Assembly: GCA_001783465.1 (NCBI GenBank)
Contig: MFMI01000030.1
Span: 1-12,100 of the forward strand
Length of the DNA stretch: 12,100 nucleotides
Direction of reading: 5' to 3'
Source of the DNA: Candidatus Kaiserbacteria bacterium RIFCSPLOWO2_02_FULL_54_13
GTDB lineage: Bacteria; Patescibacteriota; Minisyncoccia; Phycocordibacterales; Phycocordibacteraceae
The position numbers were made by a program, and so were the translations under genes. Below, piece after piece: positions 1-5,310 of the stretch; within the stretch, counting starts at the first letter, position 1; every line of letters begins with the position of its first letter. The notes below the pieces were generated by a model, which was not told the DNA's origin, did no database searches, and was given only the letters and a program-made list of their open reading frames with translations.

Positions 1-80
1 GTCCCCGATTGAGTACAGGGGCCATCTTCTCACAAAGTCGAGCGTGGGAGTGGGTTTCGAAAGTGTCCACTAAATGGGGT
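1..80 (+). mobile_element. Possible 3' end of an IS3/IS481-family insertion sequence (partial)
   Basis: The frame starting at base 2 is open from the window edge to a TAA at 74-76. It reads SPIEYRG..., ending ...GFESVH. An SPIEY motif near the C-terminus is common in DDE transposases of the IS3/IS481 groups. The stop codon lies within GTGTCCACTAAATGGGGTAC (62-81), which resembles the terminal inverted repeats of such elements, where the transposase stop often falls inside the right repeat. Only about 25 codons are visible, so the assignment rests on two short resemblances. The left end and the other inverted repeat are outside the window. Alternative: unrelated intergenic DNA upstream of the tRNA. 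Confidence 0.4.
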
Positions 81-116
81 ACGCATCATCGTGTGCTAAA
101 TTGTAAAAGTTCTCTT

Positions 117-189
117 GCGCCTATAGCTCAGTTGGTAGAGCAGCTCCCTCTTAAGGAGACGGTCCCTGGTTCGAGCCCAGGTAGGCGCA
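117..189 (+). tRNA. tRNA-Lys (anticodon CTT)
   Basis: A full cloverleaf can be drawn. The acceptor stem GCGCCTA (117-123) pairs with TAGGCGC (182-188), with discriminator A189. The D stem is GCTC/GAGC (126-129/138-141). The anticodon arm is 143-159 with loop CTCTTAA and anticodon CTT at 150-152; its outermost pair is a G-A mismatch. The T arm is CCTGG/CCAGG (165-169/177-181) with loop TTCGAGC. No CCA end is encoded, because CAA follows the discriminator, so CCA must be added by the nucleotidyltransferase. It reads Lys AAG codons. I see no convincing promoter just upstream; TAAATT at 97-102 is a weak -10 candidate. Confidence 0.97.
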
Positions 190-234
190 CAAAACTACGT
201 GTGTTTATCACTGGCTTTTTATAATGGTATACGC

Positions 235-240
235 TATAAT
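235..240 (+). promoter_or_regulatory. Candidate -10 box for the homing endonuclease gene (leaderless start?)
   Basis: A perfect TATAAT lies 8 bases before the ATG at 249, so transcription would begin at about the start codon. A second TATAAT lies at 220-225. No good -35 element is visible, and no Shine-Dalgarno sequence fits the ATG (TAGG is only 1-2 bases away). This suggests either leaderless expression or read-through from tRNA-Lys. Confidence 0.4.
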
Positions 241-248
241 CCTTAGGT

Positions 249-890
249 ATGGACAGGCGTATTAAATATATTGAAACAAAGTGGTCCTACTCGCTCGCTT
301 ACGTGATTGGAATTATTACAACCGACGGCAATCTTTCACCGGACGGGCGACATATAAACATCACTTCAAAAGACCTCGAGATGGTCCAAAATGTGAAGGA
401 TATATTGCATCTTTCGAATACGTTTAGTCGAAAAGCTCGTGGGGGTTCAACTGATAAAAAATATTATGTGCTGCAATTTGGTAGTAAAAATTTTTATGCA
501 TTTCTCCTCTCTATAGGACTCACGCCAGCAAAATCAAAAACAATAAGGAAAGTTCAAGTTCCTGATAAGTTCTTCTCTGATTTTCTACGAGGATGTATAG
601 ACGGAGACGGTAGCATCAATGAGTCCAGACATCCTGAAAGTAAACATGCACAACTCCGACTATCCCTCACGTCAGCAAGTAGAACGTTCCTCGAATGGAT
701 GCTGAAAAATGTACGAAGAATCTATAATATTCGAGGCGGTTGGATTACAAAGTTGGATAAAAAGTCTACACAGATATTGAGGTTTGGGAAAAGTGATTCT
801 ATACAAATCCTCAAAGCAATGTATGCTAACTCACGTAGGTATGCACTGCAGAGAAAATTAGCGGTCGCGGAAAAATACTTGGGCGAGTAG
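249..890 (+). CDS. Free-standing LAGLIDADG homing endonuclease
   Basis: The 213-residue protein has two LAGLIDADG-type motifs: AYVIGIITTDG (about 17-27, acidic D26) and FLRGCIDGDGS (about 112-122, acidic D118/D120). In this family the two motifs form the central helix pair, and their last Asp residues bind the metal ions for double-strand cleavage at a long asymmetric site. The size fits a single-chain, two-motif enzyme. Between and after the motifs lie basic DNA-binding segments. The gene sits between tRNA-Lys and tRNA-Leu and is not inside an intron or intein: both tRNAs are intact and the ORF has no flanking extein. It is clearly more AT-rich than its neighbours, which suggests recent acquisition. 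Its last two codons and its TAG stop are made of the first ten bases of tRNA-Leu. The target site is unknown. Confidence 0.85.
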   Translation: MDRRIKYIETKWSYSLAYVIGIITTDGNLSPDGRHINITSKDLEMVQNVKDILHLSNTFSRKARGGSTDKKYYVLQFGSKNFYAFLLSIGLTPAKSKTIRKVQVPDKFFSDFLRGCIDGDGSINESRHPESKHAQLRLSLTSASRTFLEWMLKNVRRIYNIRGGWITKLDKKSTQILRFGKSDSIQILKAMYANSRRYALQRKLAVAEKYLGE

Positions 891-962
891 CCGAATTGGT
901 ACAGGCGCATGGCTTAGGACCATGTCTCGCAAGAGGTGAGGGTTCGAGTCCCTCCTCGCCCA
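881..962 (+). tRNA. tRNA-Leu (anticodon TAG)
   Basis: Class II tRNA. The acceptor stem GGGCGAG (881-887) pairs with CTCGCCC (955-961), with discriminator A962. The D stem is GCC/GGC (890-892/904-906) with a GG-containing loop. The anticodon arm is CATGG/CCATG around loop CTTAGGA, giving anticodon TAG at 915-917. The long variable arm (925-937, CTC...GAG stem) is typical of Leu. The T arm is GAGGG/CCCTC (938-942/950-954) with loop TTCGAGT. No CCA is encoded. Bases 881-890 double as the end of the upstream homing endonuclease gene. Confidence 0.97.
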
Positions 963-969
963 CAGCACC

Positions 970-998
970 TTGACAACTCCCTAGTTCCGTGTATTATA
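970..998 (+). promoter_or_regulatory. Sigma70-type promoter of the SPFH operon
   Basis: A perfect -35 TTGACA (970-975) is followed by TATTAT (992-997, spacer 16) or ATTATA (993-998, spacer 17). Transcription would start near 1004 and give a leader of about 70 bases before the ATG at 1073. It lies 7 bases after tRNA-Leu. This is the best-matching promoter in the window. Confidence 0.75.
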
Positions 999-1072
999 GA
1001 GCGCAGGAGGCTGGTTTTTCCATTCATTATTGTGGTATCTGATCAACGTCGCACCTTAGAGGAGACAGCGTC

Positions 1073-1993
1073 ATGGAATTCGTTCTTGTTGTCAAGGAAG
1101 TCATCCTTTGGATTGTTCTGCTGATGGCTGTTTGGGCAGTTCTCGGATTTGGCATCGTTCATGAGAACGAGCGTGTCGTAAAGATTCTGCTCGGACGACC
1201 CTATGCTGTAGTGGAGTCTGGCTGGTTCTGGATCCCGTTTGGGATCGCATGGGTACGCCGGTACACGACGAAAGTCGTCGAGCTGGTCATCGCACGCCGC
1301 GATGTAGAACGGAAGATAGTGAAAGACGAGCAAGGGAGAGCCCTGCCTGCAGGCGGTTTTATTACCGCTGCAGGCGAAGTTACGGCCGGAATAAAAAAAA
1401 TAACGGCGGGTCCCGTTAACATCGGGGTTACGCTTTCCTTCCGCTTCAACTGGCCGGCGGACTACAAAGAACTGCTTCAGTGTGTCAAGCTATTGCCGTC
1501 GCCTGAAAAAATCGAAGACCTTACGGACATCTTTCACGAGATTATCCTAGACGAGGCTCGGGGCGTCGGGAGCAAGATGACCTATATCGAGATCCTAAGC
1601 GAGCGCAAGCAATTTGCGCAAAAAATAAGAGACGCTGTGGTAAAAGGCGATGCAAGCGAGCTTCTCATCAAAACAGGCTTGAAGCATTCAACGCAAGTTG
1701 TTATCGACCATATTGATGTCCCGAAAGAGACACTTGATGCAATCGATGACGAGGAGGCTAAACGCCTTCAGGCTGAGGGCGTACGTCGAGAGGCCGAAGG
1801 GAAAAGAGATAAACAAAAACTCGAGGGCGAGGGATTTGCGGCGGCATACAAGGCAATAAAGGCCGAGGGTCCTGAAGCAATGCAGCTTGAGTCGCTTCGT
1901 ACACTACGGGAAATGGCACAGGGAACGTCCAACACCATTTTCTTTCCGCTTGAAGCTATCCAGAAGCTGTTCGGCAACTTCCTGAAGAAATGA
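1073..1993 (+). CDS. SPFH/band 7 (stomatin-like) membrane protein
   Basis: The 306-residue protein has an N-terminal membrane helix (about 8-28) followed by an SPFH/band-7 domain (about 30-220). Typical features are HENERVVKILLGRPYAV right after the helix, and the VDHIDVPKE-like stretch (IDHIDVPKE, 211-219) near the domain end. A charged, Ala/Glu-rich probable coiled coil follows (about 225-265), and the C-terminus carries TSNTIFFPLEAI, as in many stomatin relatives. Such proteins oligomerise on membranes and scaffold proteases or other complexes; the partner here is unknown. The ATG is preceded by AGAGGAGA with 7 bases of spacing, which fixes the start. It forms an operon with the membrane protein gene 10 bases downstream. 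Residues 89-106 are encoded partly by a strong DNA hairpin (1345-1375) and may be an insert in the SPFH domain. Confidence 0.85.
   Translation: MEFVLVVKEVILWIVLLMAVWAVLGFGIVHENERVVKILLGRPYAVVESGWFWIPFGIAWVRRYTTKVVELVIARRDVERKIVKDEQGRALPAGGFITAAGEVTAGIKKITAGPVNIGVTLSFRFNWPADYKELLQCVKLLPSPEKIEDLTDIFHEIILDEARGVGSKMTYIEILSERKQFAQKIRDAVVKGDASELLIKTGLKHSTQVVIDHIDVPKETLDAIDDEEAKRLQAEGVRREAEGKRDKQKLEGEGFAAAYKAIKAEGPEAMQLESLRTLREMAQGTSNTIFFPLEAIQKLFGNFLKK
1345..1375 (+). repeat. Inverted repeat (hairpin) inside the SPFH gene
   Basis: GCCTGCAGGCGGT (1345-1357) and ACCGCTGCAGGC (1364-1375) are complementary over 12 pairs with one bulged C, around the loop TTTATT. The arms encode LPAGG and ITAAG. The LPAG start resembles the palindromic inserts in gyrA, but the sequence is not identical, so relatedness is uncertain. 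Confidence 0.5.
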
Positions 1994-2003
1994 GGGGAAC
2001 GAG

Positions 2004-2729
2004 ATGCTTATCTTCTTCAAGATTCTGGTTGTCATTGCTGTCTTCGCTCTCGTGGGTATCAAGGTCTATCAGAGCCTGTCCCCTGCACAGCGAACTTGGC
2101 TGAAGGGACACCTTGAGTACGTCGGCTACACTGCTACAATCCTCGCTCTTGCCCTTGTGCTCTGGATGTTCTGGGGTGATGAACTCACCACATTTCTGCA
2201 AGCACCATCGTTGGAAGACGTGTGGAGGTGGACGAAAAACTACTGGCTGTGGGTCATCCTGATCCTCGGCGTACCGCTTCTCGTCCTCTTCGCTTTCAAG
2301 GCGTTGTGGGCGACGGCGGTACAGTGGCTTCTCGCCACTGCACTCGTCATGCTCTTTGTCGTCATCCCGCTGGTGGACTTGGCCTGGGGCGAGAAACCAC
2401 CTCCTCCACCGCAGGCACAGGTCCAGCAACAACAACGGGAGGCAACTGATTGCACCTACGCGCGACCGTGTCCGCCAGCACTCAAGGCGACGCAAGTGCC
2501 TGAGGGAAGCCGCGTATGCTTCGACCCTCCGGTGTTTGCAAACCTGGAAGGGTTCGGCTACATGGTCTCTTCAAGTAGCGTTGCGGAGCACCGGTATGCA
2601 TGCACCCTCGAAGAGGTCGCGAACGGAACCTGCAAGGAAAAACCGGTCGGGACATTCCGGTTCTCTCCAACCAATGGCGTCACACCGCCTCGGCATTGGT
2701 TCACCAAGGATAGCGGTATCGTTTGTTGA
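2004..2729 (+). CDS. Four-helix membrane protein with Cys-rich C-terminal domain
   Basis: I do not recognise the family. The 241-residue protein shows four hydrophobic helices (about 2-19, 40-57, 79-99 and 104-127). A Pro/Gln-rich linker follows (131-144, PPPPP then QQQQ), and then a polar C-terminal domain of about 95 residues with six cysteines (150, 156, 172, 200, 210 and the final residue 241). The even number of Cys in a probably exported domain suggests disulfides. The start is supported by GAGGGG six bases upstream of the ATG. The gene follows the SPFH gene by 10 bases and is followed by a terminator, so the two are very likely co-transcribed and may work together, as NfeD-like or other membrane partners do with SPFH proteins. 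I see no NfeD OB-fold signature, and that comparison is only by layout. Confidence 0.75.
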   Translation: MLIFFKILVVIAVFALVGIKVYQSLSPAQRTWLKGHLEYVGYTATILALALVLWMFWGDELTTFLQAPSLEDVWRWTKNYWLWVILILGVPLLVLFAFKALWATAVQWLLATALVMLFVVIPLVDLAWGEKPPPPPQAQVQQQQREATDCTYARPCPPALKATQVPEGSRVCFDPPVFANLEGFGYMVSSSSVAEHRYACTLEEVANGTCKEKPVGTFRFSPTNGVTPPRHWFTKDSGIVC

Positions 2730-2755
2730 GAGCTTTCTTGCTCGGCTAAACGATC

Positions 2756-2790
2756 AAGGCCATGCGGTTGCATGGCCTTTTCCTTTTTTC
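2756..2790 (+). terminator. Rho-independent terminator of the SPFH operon
   Basis: AAGGCCATGC (2756-2765) and GCATGGCCTT (2770-2779) form a perfect 10-bp stem with loop GGTT, followed by TTTTCCTTTTTTC. It lies 26 bases after the operon's last stop codon, between convergent transcription units. On the minus strand the bases after the stem are only weakly T-rich, so it may help end the pilin operon but is mainly a plus-strand terminator. Confidence 0.85.
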
Positions 2791-2802
2791 TTATTCACTT
2801 CC

Positions 2803-3072
2803 CTATCGCGGGAGCGGCTTGATTGGTCCGAGGCTGAAGGTGCCGAGTGCGACGTTGATGATGCCGTATGCGCCAAAGATGATGACGAGCCCGATGATGC
2901 CCCAGAAGATAGCGCTCCTTCCCTCCTTGCGCTTCGCTTCGTCTCCGCCATGGACAACGAACTGGAACACGCCCCAGACGAAGACTACAAAGGCGGCCGC
3001 AGAGAGAAGCAGGATGACCGGATTAACGATCTCCGTAACGACCTTGACGAGGAACGCATTGAGTACCTCCAT
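2803..3072 (-). CDS. VirB2/TrbC-like pilin paralogue A (89 aa, no signal peptide)
   Basis: Small protein with two hydrophobic helices (about 16-41 and 53-76) and a short charged loop between them (HGGDEAKRKEGR, 41-52). The second helix starts with the FWG of this group (WG in the paralogues), and NV follows at its end. The same layout recurs in the five genes upstream and fits the TrbC/VirB2 pilin type of type IV secretion systems, where two helices lie in the membrane before assembly. This is the last gene of the array: its start lies 3 bases after the stop of paralogue B. It lacks a cleavable signal peptide, as does paralogue E. It could be a minor subunit or a membrane-embedded accessory. 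Family-level assignment is an inference from topology and motif. Confidence 0.7.
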   Translation of the reverse strand: MEVLNAFLVKVVTEIVNPVILLLSAAAFVVFVWGVFQFVVHGGDEAKRKEGRSAIFWGIIGLVIIFGAYGIINVALGTFSLGPIKPLPR

Positions 3073-3075
3073 TAC

Positions 3076-3441
3076 CTAGCGAACTCCGCCCGCCTCTGGA
3101 GGGGTCACTCCAGTGTTGTTGCCGAAACTGATGGAGCCGGTAAGAATATTCACGAGACCCCACACCGAGACCATCACGAAGAAGCCGATGAGGCCCCAGA
3201 GCATGAGATTCTTGCCCTTCTCCTTCACCTCCTCATTGTTGGCGCCGACGATGAAGGTGTAGAAAGCGCCGAAGAGGAAGACGATGAAGGCGACGGCGAA
3301 GAGCACCGGCACGAGGATATTGTTGATGGTGTCAATAATGAACGAGCCGGCATCCGAGAGGTTCCTGACCGCCGCGAGAGAGACGAGCGGCAGGGCGAAT
3401 GCCGCGAGCGAGAGTGACGTAAGGGCAAGTGCTTTTTTCAT
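3076..3441 (-). CDS. VirB2/TrbC-like pilin paralogue B with signal peptide
   Basis: 121 residues. The signal peptide MKKALALTSLSLAAFALPLV has a probable cleavage near SLAA (22-25). Helix 1 is about 41-65 (VPVLFAVAFIVFLFG), the charged loop is GANNEEVKEKGKN (66-78), and helix 2 is about 79-102, starting LWGLIGF and ending VWGLVN. The helix-1 stretch is nearly identical to paralogue D (VPVLFAVAFIVFL). Where the other paralogues have EGR or EGH, this one has KGK. A short polar tail follows. It has its own probable promoter (3468-3495) in the 86-base gap after paralogue C and ends 3 bases before paralogue A. No Shine-Dalgarno sequence is evident. Confidence 0.75.
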   Translation of the reverse strand: MKKALALTSLSLAAFALPLVSLAAVRNLSDAGSFIIDTINNILVPVLFAVAFIVFLFGAFYTFIVGANNEEVKEKGKNLMLWGLIGFFVMVSVWGLVNILTGSISFGNNTGVTPPEAGGVR

Positions 3442-3467
3442 AAGGCAAATAATTGATTAATGCGGTA

Positions 3468-3495
3468 ATTGTAACGTCTCTGCCGCCGCGGTCAA
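3468..3495 (-). promoter_or_regulatory. Internal promoter before pilin paralogue B
   Basis: On the minus strand, TTGACC (3495-3490) is followed after 16 bases by TACAAT (3473-3468). Transcription would start near 3461, about 20 bases before the ATG at 3441. A hairpin of two CCGCGG blocks (3486-3491 and 3503-3508) overlaps the -35 box. This suggests paralogues B and A can be expressed apart from the rest of the array. Confidence 0.55.
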
Positions 3496-3527
3496 TATGC
3501 TCCCGCGGTGCGTGTGGATAAGAGCCT

Positions 3528-4013
3528 TTAGAGCCTCGGAGGGGTCGGGGCGGTGTTCTGGACCGTTGTTGGGAATAGAGTGCCCTTAACGATATTCACC
3601 AAGGTCCATGTAGAGAATATGATGACGAGCCCGATGATGCCCCAGAGGACGAACTGCCTGCCTTCTTTACGCTTCGTCTCGTCACTTGCTCCATAAATGA
3701 AGTAGTTGAAGACGCCCCAGAGAAAGACGATGAACGAGATGGCAATCAGGATAGGGACGAGGTAAGAATTGACTACCGTAAGGACGAGGTCGTAATAGAG
3801 CCGTAGATAGGTCTCGTTGACGCCCCCAGATTGAGAAGACGTATTTGGAACTATCTGTGGTCCAGCGCCGTATGTCGGGGAGTTCGGGATACAATTAGCG
3901 GAGTTATTAAGATCAGGTGTATAACCGACCGGGCACGCCGCCGATGCGGGGAGCGGGACGGCAAATAACGCGACGAAGACGAAGAGAGCGGCGAAGCGAG
4001 AGATTTTTTTCAT
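3528..4013 (-). CDS. VirB2/TrbC-like pilin paralogue C with signal peptide
   Basis: 161 residues. The signal peptide is 1-25 (MKKISRFAALFVFVALFAVP, with the PASA site). A short exported segment has two cysteines (27 and 41) and a Ser/Asn-rich stretch. Helix 1 is about 84-107 (VPILIAISFIVFLWG), the charged loop is GASDETKRKEGRQ (108-120), and helix 2 is about 121-143, starting FVLWGIIGLVIIF and ending TWTLVN. A Thr/Pro-rich tail closes the protein. The loop and second helix closely match paralogues A (KRKEGR, WGIIGLVIIF) and E (EGRQFVLWG), so duplication within the array is likely. The start is 4 bases after the stop of paralogue D, hence probable translational coupling. Confidence 0.75.
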   Translation of the reverse strand: MKKISRFAALFVFVALFAVPLPASAACPVGYTPDLNNSANCIPNSPTYGAGPQIVPNTSSQSGGVNETYLRLYYDLVLTVVNSYLVPILIAISFIVFLWGVFNYFIYGASDETKRKEGRQFVLWGIIGLVIIFSTWTLVNIVKGTLFPTTVQNTAPTPPRL

Positions 4014-4017
4014 ACTA

Positions 4018-4455
4018 TTAGCGTGGATATGAGTCCGGATAGGGTGGCGCGTAGGCGCCCTGGAGACCGAAGGTGTTCGCGACGACGTTCACCAGCCCCC
4101 AGAGCGATAACATGACGACGAAGGCGACAAGTCCCCAGAGGATGAGCTTGTGGCCCTCTGCAACCTTTGTCGCATCGCCTGTAGAGAAGATGTACTTTAA
4201 GGCAACGCCGTAGAGGAAGACAATGAAGGCGACGGCGAAGAGGACCGGCACGAGGATGCCATTGATGACGCCGATGATGGTGTCTGCGAGGCATCCTATG
4301 TAGCCGGTGCACGTCCCCGGCCCGAAGAAGTTGCCGGACGTTGAAACAAAACCGTATGTATAACCGGTATTTTGCTGTTGGGTATACACGGCTGACGCAT
4401 ATAGGGGAGTGAGAAGAATGGCAAGCGGTAAAACGATGCTGGCGATTGATTTCAT
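4018..4455 (-). CDS. VirB2/TrbC-like pilin paralogue D with signal peptide
   Basis: 146 residues from the ATG at 4455. The frame is open to a GTG at 4473, but the ATG puts the basic residue right before the hydrophobic core of a signal peptide (MKSIASIVLPLAILLTPLYA, cleavage near YASA). The mature part begins with a Gln/Tyr/Gly-rich stretch and has two cysteines before helix 1 (VPVLFAVAFIVFLYG). The loop is STGDATKVAEGHK and helix 2 is LILWGLVAFVVMLSLWGLVN. A Pro/Tyr-rich tail ends the protein. It belongs to the same family as its neighbours and is followed 4 bases later by paralogue C. No Shine-Dalgarno sequence is evident. Confidence 0.72.
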   Translation of the reverse strand: MKSIASIVLPLAILLTPLYASAVYTQQQNTGYTYGFVSTSGNFFGPGTCTGYIGCLADTIIGVINGILVPVLFAVAFIVFLYGVALKYIFSTGDATKVAEGHKLILWGLVAFVVMLSLWGLVNVVANTFGLQGAYAPPYPDSYPR

Positions 4456-4509
4456 ATATGACAAGTATGACACGTTACGCGGCGGGCGCTATACGAAGAA
4501 AGAAAAAGC

Positions 4510-4577
4510 GTGGATAACAGCATATTCACGGGGCCCCAGAAGGGGCGATACCGAGAGTGGATAACAGCATATTCACG
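4510..4577 (-). repeat. Partial tandem duplication at the end of pilin gene E
   Basis: The 21 bases at 4510-4530 recur identically at 4557-4577, offset by 47 bases (on the minus strand both start CGTGAATATGCTGTTATCCA). The inner copy codes for VNMLLST in paralogue E. The outer copy supplies the TGA stop of that gene. A small hairpin, GCCCC TTCT GGGGC, lies between them. Confidence 0.8.
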
Positions 4578-4801
4578 AGACCCCAGACCGAGAGGAGCAC
4601 TGCCATCGCGAGGATGCCCCAGAGGACGAACTGGCGCCCTTCGGCGCGCTTCGCCTCTTCGCCGCCATTCACAAAGAAGTACCGCATAACGCCCCAGACG
4701 AAGGCGGCGAAGGCGAAGGCGAATATGGCCGGCACGACAGCGGTGTTAATGGCGCCGATAATGCCGGTCGTGCCACTGCCGACGAATTGGGCGAAGGTCA
4801 T
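4526..4801 (-). CDS. VirB2/TrbC-like pilin paralogue E (91 aa, no signal peptide)
   Basis: Two hydrophobic helices, about 22-44 (VPAIFAFAFAAFVWG) and 57-80, are joined by the charged loop NGGEEAKRAEGRQ (45-57). Helix 2 begins FVLWGILAM and ends VWGLVN, matching the other members of the array. As with paralogue A, there is no signal peptide; the N-terminus is a short, moderately polar segment. The C-terminal residues and the stop codon lie in a 47-base partial tandem duplication, so the present C-terminus (STLGIAPSGAP) may be a product of that event. It starts 32 bases after the stop of paralogue F, and no Shine-Dalgarno sequence is evident. Confidence 0.72.
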   Translation of the reverse strand: MTFAQFVGSGTTGIIGAINTAVVPAIFAFAFAAFVWGVMRYFFVNGGEEAKRAEGRQFVLWGILAMAVLLSVWGLVNMLLSTLGIAPSGAP

Positions 4802-4833
4802 ATACCCGTCATACTAAAGTGTGTCGGGTCATG

Positions 4834-5304
4834 TTACTTGCCGACAGAGAGCGCCCTCACCGTCGCCTCAATACCGGTAGAAATAGCCTTCGCCCCGATG
4901 AGGATAAGGGCGCCCACGACAGTCCAGAGAAGTGCCTGGCGCGCCTCGGTTATCTTCGCGTCGTTCCCGCGCGCGGTGACGAAGAGGTAGCCGACATAGA
5001 CCAGCATGAGAATGACGACGATGGTGCCGATTTGAATCACGAAGTCCAAGATCTTGTTGAGAAAGACCATGAGGCACGTGTCCTGAGTGCAGTTACCCAC
5101 GTTGAGCGGATTGACGAGGCCGACACCAGGATTGGCGGGAGTCGGTGACAAATTCTCACAGATTCCGCTCACGCACGCGAGACCGGGGGCACAATCGCTC
5201 GTCCCCCCGGGGCACGAACCTTTGGAGGGAACAGAACCCGCGAGCGTCGAAGGCGCGAATGCGAAGAGAGCAAAAATGAAAGAGGCGATGACGAAGGTGC
5301 GCAT
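4834..5304 (-). CDS. TrbC/VirB2-family pilin with Cys-rich N-terminal segment (F)
   Basis: 156 residues. Signal peptide 1-22 (PSTLA site). An exported segment follows with four closely spaced cysteines (31, 38, 44, 49; pattern CPGG..DCAPGLACVSGIC) and two more (72, 77). Helix 1 is about 84-108, the loop ARGNDAKITEAR is 111-122, and helix 2 is 123-142 (LLWTVVGALILIGAKAI). The helix-loop-helix core is the most typical TrbC/VirB2-like one in the array, so this may be the major pilin. It differs from A-E by having EAR rather than EGR and WT rather than WG. It starts 6 bases after the stop of the solute-binding protein gene, so the two are probably co-transcribed. Confidence 0.78.
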   Translation of the reverse strand: MRTFVIASFIFALFAFAPSTLAGSVPSKGSCPGGTSDCAPGLACVSGICENLSPTPANPGVGLVNPLNVGNCTQDTCLMVFLNKILDFVIQIGTIVVILMLVYVGYLFVTARGNDAKITEARQALLWTVVGALILIGAKAISTGIEATVRALSVGK

Positions 5305-5310
5305 AGTATT

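Noticed and set aside
249..962. Group I intron splitting a tRNA, with the homing gene inside it
   Set aside because: Both tRNA-Lys and tRNA-Leu fold completely on their own and no split tRNA half is left over.
2356..3417. Long plus-strand reading frame of 353 codons
   Set aside because: It overlaps the end of the four-helix protein gene, the terminator and two pilin genes with clear signal peptide and helix features. Its translation is a low-complexity Asp/Glu/Arg-rich mirror of the pilin genes.
3513..3521. Perfect DnaA-box sequence TGTGGATAA, with near matches at 4510-4518, 4557-4565 and 11748-11756, as an origin of replication
   Set aside because: The sites are far apart, two arise from one duplication, and no AT-rich unwinding region or dnaA/dnaN gene is present. 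gyrA alone does not mark an origin.
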